DNA of 12,616 nucleotides, taken from the NCBI GenBank assembly GCA_003644325.1, contig QNCA01000010.1, positions 1 to 12,616 on the forward strand, given 5' to 3'. Numbering within the stretch: the first letter of the stretch is position 1; each line of letters starts with the position of its first letter. Made by a program: the position numbers and the translations under genes. The notes beneath the pieces were generated by a model. That model worked only from the letters and a program-made list of their open reading frames with translations, searched no databases and had not been told where the DNA came from. Positions 6,251 through 12,616 of the stretch are shown here, one piece after another. Origin of the DNA: Planctomycetota bacterium. GTDB taxonomy: Bacteria; Planctomycetota; B129-G9.

Positions 6251-6319
6251 CGCGGCGCTACCGCTCTGAGGCGCCGCGTGATCGCCGGTCGCCCGGGCCC
6301 CGGTCTTACGGTCCCGGGC
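6251..6319 (-). other. Pair of strong intergenic hairpins
   Basis: Two GC-rich inverted repeats lie between the stop of the leftward membrane-protein gene (6323) and the NifU-like gene. GCCCGGG (6291-6297) pairs with CCCGGGC (6313-6319) around a 15-nt loop. CGCGGCGC (6251-6258) pairs perfectly with GCGCCGCG (6271-6278) around a 12-nt loop. No U-tract follows either in the direction of transcription, so an intrinsic terminator is not supported. Roles in mRNA stability, processing or Rho-independent pausing are possible. Confidence 0.45.
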
Positions 6320-6322
6320 GCG

Positions 6323-7087
6323 CTACTTAAACAGGATTCTGATCTTTTCCTCCAGCACCTCGACGTTATCCACGTTATCCGGCAGACGGTAGGCGATTTC
6401 CTCTTCGTTTATCTTTTTGAACTGGCCGGGTATTTGAGACTGCACCTTATTACGCAGGTGATCCTCAAGTTTTTCGGCGAGTTCGCTTGCCAGGCCCGAG
6501 AAGATGCTGTCCTTAAGGTTCACATTGCCCAGTTTGAACGATTCGAAGTCGGCCCTAAGCACGCGGTTCACAACGGTGACCCGCGCCGTGGCGCGCAGCA
6601 CCGTGCTCTGCGGGGCTTCCTCGGGGAAATCCCAGCCGAAGCGCTCCCTGACCAACGGGGCCAACTCGCTCAGGTCCACGTTGCAGGCGATGGTAATGGC
6701 GCCGTCCTCGATTTTGACCTGGACCTCGCTCAGGCTGCCGGCAATTACAGCGGCGTCTCCGGGGTCGGGGTCCCCGTTGCCCAGTTTCTCCTTTTCCTCG
6801 CGCATGCGCCGCTGGATGAGCGAGTTTATCTCGAGTTCCGTCGCCTCCCATGTTTCGTTGCAAATCGCGCCGGACTTACTCAGTCTATCCATCTTTTGAG
6901 AGAGGCGGATTGCCGCGGCTTCGTCGGTTATCGGCGGGGCGAGGCGCGGCACCTCAAGCAACAAGTTCAGCAGTTGATGGTTCCACCAGCACGGGAAAAG
7001 GAGATAACTAAACGCCAATAGTCCAACAGTGACCCCGACGGTCACGCAGACCCTGAAAGTTATTTTCCAGAAAAGGCTGTGTCTCAT
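6323..7087 (-). CDS. Membrane-anchored protein of unknown function
   Basis: A 254-aa protein with one N-terminal transmembrane segment (about 8-31) after a short basic stretch, so the rest most likely faces the periplasm. Residues about 80-103 are a charged helix (ATELEINSLIQRRM region). Residues about 118-190 alternate in a beta-rich pattern (VQVKIEDGAITIACNVDL, then ATARVTVVNRVLRADF), and a helix at about 194-222 precedes a C-terminal strand region. The topology (TM, helix, beta sheet, helix) resembles small membrane-anchored lipid- or ligand-binding domains such as the YpmS/DUF2140-type proteins, but I cannot confirm homology. ATG 7087 has AAAGG (7094-7098) 6 nt upstream. It follows the M20 peptidase by 99 bp on the same strand and may be cotranscribed with it. 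Confidence 0.72.
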   Translation of the reverse strand: MRHSLFWKITFRVCVTVGVTVGLLAFSYLLFPCWWNHQLLNLLLEVPRLAPPITDEAAAIRLSQKMDRLSKSGAICNETWEATELEINSLIQRRMREEKEKLGNGDPDPGDAAVIAGSLSEVQVKIEDGAITIACNVDLSELAPLVRERFGWDFPEEAPQSTVLRATARVTVVNRVLRADFESFKLGNVNLKDSIFSGLASELAEKLEDHLRNKVQSQIPGQFKKINEEEIAYRLPDNVDNVEVLEEKIRILFK

Positions 7088-7186
7088 CCTTGACCTTTCG
7101 ACTCTACTGTGCGCTCCGGCAAACAGGCAACGGAAACAATGGAAGTAGAACGGAGCAGGCGGCGAAAGCCGGCCCCGGGGCGGCCG

Positions 7187-8374
7187 TCACTGTGCCGCCG
7201 CGGTACCCCCTTCGCAATAATCACCGATTATGCCCGCCATCAACTTCGCGAAATCGACCATCTCGCTTATCGAAATGCTCTCGTTGGCCATGTGTGCCTG
7301 GTCGGAATCGCCGCAGGAAAAACCGACGGCCGTGATGCCCTTCTCTATCAACTGCTTGCAAACGGTCGTGCCGGACATGCCCTTGAGTTTTACATCCAGG
7401 TTGAGCATTTCCCCGGCACACCTGCGAATGACCTGGACCACCCGTTCTTCGGGAGAAATGGTGAACGGCGGCATGCTGCCCACCACCTTCATGTCAAATT
7501 TTGCCCGAGGCTCCTGCTCCTCTACTTTTCTCAGAAGGGCCTCGACCTTCCCGACGATGTCCTTGTCTTCGCGACCGGGGAGGAACCTGAAATCGAGTTC
7601 GACCACGCACCTGGCCGGCACGACGTTGGCCGCGACGCCGCCCTTGATTACGCCGACATTCATGGTGGGCGGGGTAAAGAGCGGATGCTCGTCGGGGAAG
7701 AACGGCTCTTCCTTCAGCAGATTGAGGAACGCGACCATGGGCCATACGGCGCTGAAGCCGGTCTCGGGCCTTGAAGCGTGTGCCTGTTTTCCGTGGGAGG
7801 TCACGCTTATCCGGAGCAGGCCCTTTTCGCCGACCACGACTTCGCGCATGTTACCGCCGGTGTCCGGGATGATGCCCACGTCGGCGTCAACCAGGTTTTC
7901 CCTGACGAGATAGACGAGTCCGAGTTCGGAGCCGCGCTCCTCGTCGGCCGGGGCGACAAGTATGAACTGCCCCTTGAAGTCCGCCTCGCGCTCTTTCAGG
8001 TACCGCGCCGTGAGCATCATCGAGGCGAGTTGGCCCTTGTTATCCGAGGTTCCGCGCCCGTAGATGCGGTCGCCCCTGATGACGGGCCTGAAGGGGTCCG
8101 TGTCCCAGCCCTCGCCCGCAGGGACCACGTCCAGGTGCGCCGCCGCCAGCACCCGCGGGCGCCCGCTGCCGATGGTCGCCACGATGTTGGTGCGGTGTGG
8201 TTCCTTCTCGTGCCGTACATAGGGTATGCCGTACCTGTCGAGATATTCGCACACGACCGCCGCCGCGCGGTCTTCGTTGCCGGGAGGGTTGGTGGTGTCC
8301 TGCTCTATCAGTTTGCATAAGAGTTCCACCATCTCTTCCCTGTTGTCGTCGAAGAATTTTGTGTCAATCCGCAT
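7187..8374 (-). CDS. M20-family zinc metallopeptidase (ArgE/DapE-like)
   Basis: A 395-aa cytosolic co-catalytic metallohydrolase of the M20 family, which releases amino acids by cleaving peptide or N-acyl bonds. Metal ligands and catalytic residues are visible: His80 and Asp82 (AAHLDVVP), bridging Asp111 (GTSDNKG), catalytic Glu145 and ligand Glu146 (PADEERGS), Asp171 (IPDTGG) and His361 (DQAHMANE). The lid/dimerisation domain (about 185-300) contains SHGKQAHAS, with His199 at the usual position. The family includes succinyl-diaminopimelate desuccinylase, acetylornithine deacetylase, carboxypeptidases and dipeptidases, and the sequence alone does not settle the substrate. ATG 8374 has GGAGG (8379-8383) 4 nt upstream. 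The terminator-like hairpin just upstream leaves little room for a separate promoter. Confidence 0.93.
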   Translation of the reverse strand: MRIDTKFFDDNREEMVELLCKLIEQDTTNPPGNEDRAAAVVCEYLDRYGIPYVRHEKEPHRTNIVATIGSGRPRVLAAAHLDVVPAGEGWDTDPFRPVIRGDRIYGRGTSDNKGQLASMMLTARYLKEREADFKGQFILVAPADEERGSELGLVYLVRENLVDADVGIIPDTGGNMREVVVGEKGLLRISVTSHGKQAHASRPETGFSAVWPMVAFLNLLKEEPFFPDEHPLFTPPTMNVGVIKGGVAANVVPARCVVELDFRFLPGREDKDIVGKVEALLRKVEEQEPRAKFDMKVVGSMPPFTISPEERVVQVIRRCAGEMLNLDVKLKGMSGTTVCKQLIEKGITAVGFSCGDSDQAHMANESISISEMVDFAKLMAGIIGDYCEGGTAAAQ

Positions 8375-8391
8375 AACTCCTCCGGGGTTTC

Positions 8392-8439
8392 AAAAAACAG
8401 GCCGCCTGCGGAAATCCATGCCCCCGCGAGGCGGGCGGC
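8392..8439 (-). terminator. Rho-independent terminator after the PhoH-like gene
   Basis: Read leftward, an outer stem GCCGCC/GGCGGC (8439-8434 with 8406-8401) encloses an inner CCCGC-GAG-GCGGG hairpin (8423-8435). The two stems overlap at 8434-8435, so they may compete. The last arm, with the alternative small stem CAGG-CGG-CCTG (8398-8408), is followed at once by six T residues (8397-8392). This fits an intrinsic terminator for the gene ending at 8468. Confidence 0.5.
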
Positions 8440-8467
8440 TTTCTTTGCAGGGAGCCGCGCAGGGCGG

Positions 8468-9790
8468 TCATAAAAGTTCGGCGGCGATGGACGCCAGCGT
8501 ACTGCGTTCGCTCTTTGTGAGCGTTATGTGCGCGAAGAGTTCCTGCCCCTTCATCCTCTCGGCCACGTAGGTCAGGCCGTTGCTGGAACTGTCCAGGTAT
8601 GGATTGTCGATTTGATACGGGTCTCCGGTCAGCACCATTTTGCTGCCCTCCCCGGCCCGGCTGATGATTGTCTTGACCTCGTGGGGCGTGAGGTTCTGCG
8701 CCTCGTCTATGATTACGTACTGGCCGCTGACGCTCCTGCCGCGTATATACGTAAGCGCTTCCAGGCTGATGATGCCGCCCTCGAGCAGTTCCTTCATGCG
8801 CTTTTCCGGCGTCTCGCGGGACCTTCTCACTTCCAGGAGAAACTCCAGGTTATCGAATATCGGCTGCATCCAGTGTTCCAGTTTCTCCTCCTTGCTGCCC
8901 GGCAGGTAGCCGATGTCGCGCCCCATCGGTATGATGGGGCGGCTGACGAGGATGCGTTCGTATTTCTTGCCGCGCAGTGTCTTGTTGAGCGCGGCCGCCA
9001 GCGCCAGCAGGGTTTTGCCCGTGCCGGCCTGACCTATGAGCGTGACCAGTTGAACGCGGTCGTCCAGAAGGAATTCAAGCGCGAACTCCTGTTCCATATT
9101 GCGCGCCTGGATGCCAAACACGGTGCGGTCCTCGGCCCGGAGACGCACGACCTGCTTCGACCGGGCCTCGTAGCGGCCCAGCGCCGTGTGCTTGGGGTCG
9201 TCCCCGCTGACCAGTTTTATCCCCTGGTGGGGATACAGGGTATTCCCCGAAGGGGTGTAGATGTTCTTCTGGTAGAAGCGGTCTATCTCCGCGTGGGGGA
9301 CCTTTATCTCTTTCCAGCCGGAATACAGTTCGTCGAAATTGATCTTCTGCTTTTCAAAATCGACCACGTGCAAGCCCATTGCGTCGGCCTTAATGCGTAC
9401 GTTGATGTCCTTGCTTACGAATATGACTTTGCGGTCCCCCTTCTTGTGAAGGACGTAAGCAGTGGAGATGATGCGGTTGTCCGGGCTGTCGGGCAGGCCC
9501 AAGTCGCCGAGGTCGCCGTATTCGAAGGATACGCGCACCTTGCCGCCCGTCTCGCTGTTCACGACTCCTTCGCGCAGGCTGCCGTGGCTGCGCAGCCTGT
9601 CGAGCGTACGTATGACCGTGCGGGCGTTGCGGCCTTTCTCGTCGGTGTCTTTCTTGAACGTGTCCAGTTCCTCGATGACCGTGAAGGGGATGACCACTTC
9701 GTTGTCGGCGAAGGACTTCAGGGCTTCATGGTTGTGGAGGAACACATTGGTGTCGAGGACAAATATCTTTGGGGGCTTTTTGTCACTCAT
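8468..9790 (-). CDS. PhoH-family ATPase with N-terminal PIN RNase domain (PhoH2 type)
   Basis: A 440-aa two-domain protein. The N-terminal PIN domain (about 8-145) carries the acidic metal-binding set typical of PIN ribonucleases: Asp13 (VLDTN), Glu40/Glu41 (VIEELD), Asp104 (SPDNRI) and Asp128 (SKDINVR). The C-terminal PhoH ATPase domain (about 225-440) has Walker A GQAGTGKT (253-260, Lys259), Walker B VIIDEAQ (359-365, Asp362/Glu363) and TGDPYQID (388-395). Such PIN-PhoH fusions have been described as RNA helicase/ribonucleases. Length and architecture are standard, as in YlaK-like proteins. ATG 9790 has only a weak purine-rich upstream stretch. It stands alone, with a terminator-like hairpin downstream and a repeat element upstream. 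Confidence 0.95.
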   Translation of the reverse strand: MSDKKPPKIFVLDTNVFLHNHEALKSFADNEVVIPFTVIEELDTFKKDTDEKGRNARTVIRTLDRLRSHGSLREGVVNSETGGKVRVSFEYGDLGDLGLPDSPDNRIISTAYVLHKKGDRKVIFVSKDINVRIKADAMGLHVVDFEKQKINFDELYSGWKEIKVPHAEIDRFYQKNIYTPSGNTLYPHQGIKLVSGDDPKHTALGRYEARSKQVVRLRAEDRTVFGIQARNMEQEFALEFLLDDRVQLVTLIGQAGTGKTLLALAAALNKTLRGKKYERILVSRPIIPMGRDIGYLPGSKEEKLEHWMQPIFDNLEFLLEVRRSRETPEKRMKELLEGGIISLEALTYIRGRSVSGQYVIIDEAQNLTPHEVKTIISRAGEGSKMVLTGDPYQIDNPYLDSSSNGLTYVAERMKGQELFAHITLTKSERSTLASIAAELL

Positions 9791-9871
9791 TACTTTCTCG
9801 ATTCTCGTATGTCGCCAAAAACGGACAAGGTCTCAGGATGGCATGCGCCGGATTTGCGGATAGATAATTAT

Positions 9872-10011
9872 CTCAAGTTGACTGACTTTTTCCGGGCAAT
9901 GCCGGGTGTTTGGGTATCCTTACGGTGACAGTCACCGAGGTTAACAAAAAGTCAGTCAACTTGAGTAATTAGTGACAGTCACCGAGGTTAGCAAAAGTCA
10001 GTCAACTTGAG
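9872..10011. mobile_element. Small MITE-like element with terminal inverted repeats and a 7-bp flank duplication
   Basis: The left end CTCAAGTTGACTGACTTTTT (9872-9891) is the exact inverse of AAAAAGTCAGTCAACTTGAG at 9946-9965. It is also the inverse, one A shorter, of the right end at 9993-10011. TAATTAT lies immediately outside both ends (9865-9871 and 10012-10018), consistent with a target-site duplication. The inside carries the GGTGACAGTCACC palindrome (9924-9936), preceded by CCTTACGG as in the edge copies. It contains no gene and lies in the roughly 260-bp gap between the PhoH-like and HEAT genes. Confidence 0.7.
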
Positions 10012-10016
10012 TAATT
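9924..10016 (+). repeat. Two tandem copies of the repeat arm
   Basis: A 47-bp unit (9924-9970) is followed directly by a 46-bp copy (9971-10016). Each is a GGTGACAGTCACC-type palindrome plus the tail ending CAACTTGAGTAATT. The second copy starts with A instead of G, reads GGTTAGC instead of GGTTAAC, and lacks one A of the A-run. This looks like a tandem duplication of the right part of the element at 9872-10011. Confidence 0.85.
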
Positions 10017-10054
10017 ATGGGTTATGCACCGGCCCGCCGGTTGCGTCGCCGGGG

Positions 10055-12379
10055 TCACGGATTCTTTTCCAGCCACTCTTTCCACCTGGCATAGTCGTTT
10101 GGTATGTTCTTCCGGCCGGTCAACTTCACAAGCAGTTTGTGCACCTCGTTCCTTATCGCTTCGGGGCGCTTGCCTGCCAGGCCGGCGGCCAGTGTAAGGC
10201 GCAGAGAGGGATTGCGCGCGGCCATCTCCTCTATCTGCGCCGATGCTTTAGCCTTTTGCTCCGCGTTTGCGGGGTCGAGCAGGGCTACAAGGTTGGACAC
10301 GCTTGCCTGCTCCGCCTTAAGGCCCGCATCCGCCTTTGCCAGCGCATCCAGGGCCTTGTCCTGGGCGAGCCTGGCCGGGGTACCGTCCGCCTCCTGCGTC
10401 TTGCCGACGGCGTCTCTGTATTGAAGGAGTGTGTCGTAGTGTTTGCTCTGGAGCAACCGCTCGGCACACGCGGCCACCACCTCCCACGCCGCGGTGCGAA
10501 CCGGGGTAATTTTACTGCCCGTCCACGACTCCAGCATCGTCCCGAGAGAAGCGCTTCCGCCGACGCTCTTGAGGGTGTTGAGGGCGGTCACCGCGAGAGA
10601 GTTATCGGCCTTGTCGTTGCGCGGTATCACTTTTTCATCTTTCAGCGCATCGAGCACTTTCTGCTCGGACTGCGAACTCTTAATCTGCTCAAGGGCCTTG
10701 AGCACGCCCTCGACAACCTTGCGCGGACTTCCCGGCTTGAGCCTTGAGCCGAGGAGGTCCGAGACGCCGTTATACTTCGCGCCTTCCAGTTCAAACGCCT
10801 TCTCGTAGCCGATGTTGGCGAGGGGCAGGGCGACGACGTGGCGAATATAATCATCCTTCAGAAAACTCCGGCCAAGGATTCCGGTGAATGCCAGCCTCTT
10901 TTTCTCGGAGAGGGATTCCTTGCCGTTGGCGCTGAGAATATGGTGCATGTTTTGGCAGATTTTCACCCTGAACTGTCCGGCTTCAGCCGTCGCGTCGGGG
11001 GCGTCCTGAAATTCCAGACACGCGGCAAGAGGGTCAAGCGCGTTTCGGCTCCTCAGGCCGAAGCCCAATATATCCACGGCATTCATGCGCGTCTTATGGT
11101 CGCCGGCCAGCCCGGCGATCATTGCGTCCTCAAGTCGCTTTCGCAGCGAGGCGTCGAGTTTGCCGGGGTCGCCTCCGACAACCACGCCCACGACATTCTT
11201 CAGGGCGGCCAGCGCCTCCATGCGCAGCGGTTCAAGCGGGTCCTGATAGCGAGCCAGGAGCAGCGGAATGCTGTCCCCGTGCTGGCGGGCGGAAGGAGAG
11301 GAAAAGTAGTTCACAAGAACGGTTCTCTTTACCTCTTCGTTGTCATATAGCAGCAGTTGGTTGAGTTTGGCTATGACGGCGGGAAACTTCTCGTCGGGAA
11401 TCTTTATTGCGAGCAGTTGCCTGACGGCGACGTCCACCAGTTTTGGATAACGCTTGCCGTATTTGGACGGCGGGTTGATTGTCCCGCCGCTGTAATCGAT
11501 TATCTCTATAATCTTGTCAAGGTTTTGCGCCTTCAGTTTCTCGAGCACACTCGCGGCGAGTTCGCCCTGGAGGCTTTCTATAAAATCCTCGAGCAGTTTC
11601 TCGCGGGTAAGGGGTTTGTGCCGTTTCTTCTTGTCCCGCCAGAACGCCGCCCACTTCTTCCTGTCCGGCCCGTAGTTGTGGTACGTTATCTGCCCCAGGG
11701 CATCGACGACGATTCTTGAGAACTCCTTGTCGTTGCCGTCTATGAGAGAGATGAGATACTCGACTACGCCGAGGTCCTTCAGTTCGCCGAGCGCCCGGAC
11801 CAATTCTTTTCTTATCTCTAACTTAAGGGCTTTCTCTTCACGCAATATCTTCAGCAGGGTTGAAACAGCGGCGGGGTTGCCCATTGTTCCAATCAGGCGC
11901 GCGGCGGATATCCGCGAAAACTCCGGCTGTTGCGGATTTTTTACTATGGCGATGCATCTGGCGTACAGGTCCCTGGAAGAGATGTTGGCGCTGCTTGCCA
12001 AAGCATTGAATGCGGTGTCGCGAATTGCCTTGTCGCCGGAAGCCAGTTTCGCCACCACGAGGTCCAGCAATTCGGCCGGGATACCGGCCTTCGCGAGCAC
12101 CTTCAGGACGGGGACCATGTTTTGCCGGCTTTCGGCGGAATCATCGCCCTGCAGCACTTTCTTTACGGGTTCCAGCGCGGCCTGCTTACCCGCGGCGAAA
12201 GCGCCCAGCAAGTAGTTAGTCGCGCCTATCTTGTCGCTTTCCGAGACCGCCGGGTCGAGCAGCATCGCTTCTTTGGCGGCAATGCCCTCATCACCGTCTT
12301 GTGCCTGTGCGGAGGACGCCCAGGCCGTCAACACGGCGACCGCAACGCACAAAGGCAGGAATGCTCTGAGTCTTGTCAT
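10055..12379 (-). CDS. Large secreted HEAT-repeat protein
   Basis: A 774-aa protein with a clear signal peptide: basic MTRLR, hydrophobic core, and cleavage predicted after AQA (residue 26). The mature protein is almost entirely alpha-helical pairs of HEAT/Armadillo type (for example VVAKLASGDKAIRDTAFNAL and AAVSTLLKILREEKALKLEI), a scaffold for protein-protein contacts with no catalytic motif. Two copies of a 'TG/T...D...W..(W/F)' motif, common beside HEAT repeats in planctomycete proteins, occur at about 229-247 (ITYHNYGPDRKKWAAFW) and at the C-terminus, 753-774 (LTGRKNIPNDYARWKEW). ATG 12379 is chosen over an in-frame start at 12472: GAGG (12386-12389) lies 6 nt upstream, and the signal peptide then begins at residue 1. 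It is probably periplasmic. The specific role is unknown. It stands alone between two repeat elements. Confidence 0.85.
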   Translation of the reverse strand: MTRLRAFLPLCVAVAVLTAWASSAQAQDGDEGIAAKEAMLLDPAVSESDKIGATNYLLGAFAAGKQAALEPVKKVLQGDDSAESRQNMVPVLKVLAKAGIPAELLDLVVAKLASGDKAIRDTAFNALASSANISSRDLYARCIAIVKNPQQPEFSRISAARLIGTMGNPAAVSTLLKILREEKALKLEIRKELVRALGELKDLGVVEYLISLIDGNDKEFSRIVVDALGQITYHNYGPDRKKWAAFWRDKKKRHKPLTREKLLEDFIESLQGELAASVLEKLKAQNLDKIIEIIDYSGGTINPPSKYGKRYPKLVDVAVRQLLAIKIPDEKFPAVIAKLNQLLLYDNEEVKRTVLVNYFSSPSARQHGDSIPLLLARYQDPLEPLRMEALAALKNVVGVVVGGDPGKLDASLRKRLEDAMIAGLAGDHKTRMNAVDILGFGLRSRNALDPLAACLEFQDAPDATAEAGQFRVKICQNMHHILSANGKESLSEKKRLAFTGILGRSFLKDDYIRHVVALPLANIGYEKAFELEGAKYNGVSDLLGSRLKPGSPRKVVEGVLKALEQIKSSQSEQKVLDALKDEKVIPRNDKADNSLAVTALNTLKSVGGSASLGTMLESWTGSKITPVRTAAWEVVAACAERLLQSKHYDTLLQYRDAVGKTQEADGTPARLAQDKALDALAKADAGLKAEQASVSNLVALLDPANAEQKAKASAQIEEMAARNPSLRLTLAAGLAGKRPEAIRNEVHKLLVKLTGRKNIPNDYARWKEWLEKNP

Positions 12380-12484
12380 GGGGCGCCTCGTTTTCGTTTC
12401 CTGTTGGAAACCGGGTACGGCAGTGTAATTTTCGACGCACACGCCGCCGTTATATTCATCAGTGTGCGGCATCCGCTATTCAGG

Positions 12485-12611
12485 CTCAAGTTGACTGACT
12501 TTTTGTTAACCTCGGTGACTGTCACCAATTCCGGAGCCGTTCCGCCCTTGTCGGAACGGATCGTAGATTGGTGACTGTCACCGTAAGGTATTGTATTGTG
12601 AAGCAGCAGAT
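12485..12611 (-). repeat. Palindromic dispersed repeat, right-edge copy (inverted)
   Basis: This is the reverse complement of the left-edge element. 12485-12589 matches 18-122 with two differences in 105 bp, one of which breaks a base pair of the central hairpin. The outer part (12590-12611) resembles the inverse of 1-17 with a 6-bp insertion. It includes both 13-bp palindromes (12513-12525 and 12570-12582). The tail faces the HEAT gene, and its end lies 105 bp upstream of that gene's start. Confidence 0.9.
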
Positions 12612-12616
12612 TATAA

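Noticed and set aside
5993..7021. 342-codon plus-strand open frame across the NifU-like and membrane-protein genes
   Set aside because: It spans two well-supported minus-strand genes and their intergenic hairpins, and the product looks compositional.
8528..9928. 466-codon open frame on the plus strand opposite the PhoH-like gene
   Set aside because: It is a shadow of a high-GC gene with intact PIN and Walker motifs on the other strand. Its translation has no recognisable domain, and it runs into the repeat element.
9924..10016. Possible CRISPR array
   Set aside because: There are only two units, directly tandem with no spacer, and the unit is shared with dispersed repeats elsewhere. No cas gene is present.
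10028..10041. Possible terminator after the HEAT gene (ACCGG / CCGGT)
   Set aside because: The stem is only 5 bp with no T-tract following.
12430..12470. TATAAC box upstream of the HEAT gene as a promoter
   Set aside because: No -35-like hexamer lies at 15-19 bp. The TTGAG of the repeat tail is about 29 bp away, which is too far.

Overview
The window looks like ordinary chromosomal sequence from an uncultured, moderately GC-rich bacterium, most likely a member of the Planctomycetota. That assignment is an inference. It rests on a secreted HEAT-repeat protein with two 'TG...D...W..W' motifs, an N-terminal HTH/acidic/C-terminal membrane-anchor protein, and mixed strong and weak Shine-Dalgarno sites. 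I see no rRNA, tRNA, CRISPR array, transposase or phage gene.

Layout. Two genes run rightward at the left end: an M50 site-2 protease and the condensin kleisin ScpA. All the other genes run leftward. Reading from right to left they are: a large secreted HEAT-repeat protein, a PIN-PhoH ATPase, an M20 metallopeptidase, a membrane-anchored protein of unknown function, a NifU C-terminal-type Fe-S scaffold, a 2-hydroxyacyl-CoA dehydratase-family protein tightly coupled to an MTA/SAH-type nucleosidase, a small membrane-anchored protein, an HTH/acidic-linker/TM protein and an AMMECR1-domain protein. AMMECR1 converges on scpA. Functions are housekeeping or conserved-unknown, and no single pathway unites the window.

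The most distinctive content is non-coding. A family of palindromic repeats built on the 13-mer GGTGACAGTCACC occurs at both window ends in opposite orientation (105-bp cores with two mismatches). It also occurs as a small element with terminal inverted repeats and a 7-bp direct flank duplication between PhoH and the HEAT gene, and as a diverged copy inside a 183-bp element with perfect 17-bp inverted termini and a near-perfect 9-bp flanking duplication. These look like non-autonomous (MITE-like) mobile elements. The matching edge copies suggest the contig simply ended in this repeat.

Intergenic regions also hold one good sigma70-type promoter (leftward, about 3776-3803), two terminator-like hairpins (about 5675-5705 and 8392-8439) that sit immediately upstream of the next gene, a hairpin-rich leader upstream of the small membrane protein, and two strong GC-rich hairpins between the NifU gene and its upstream neighbour.
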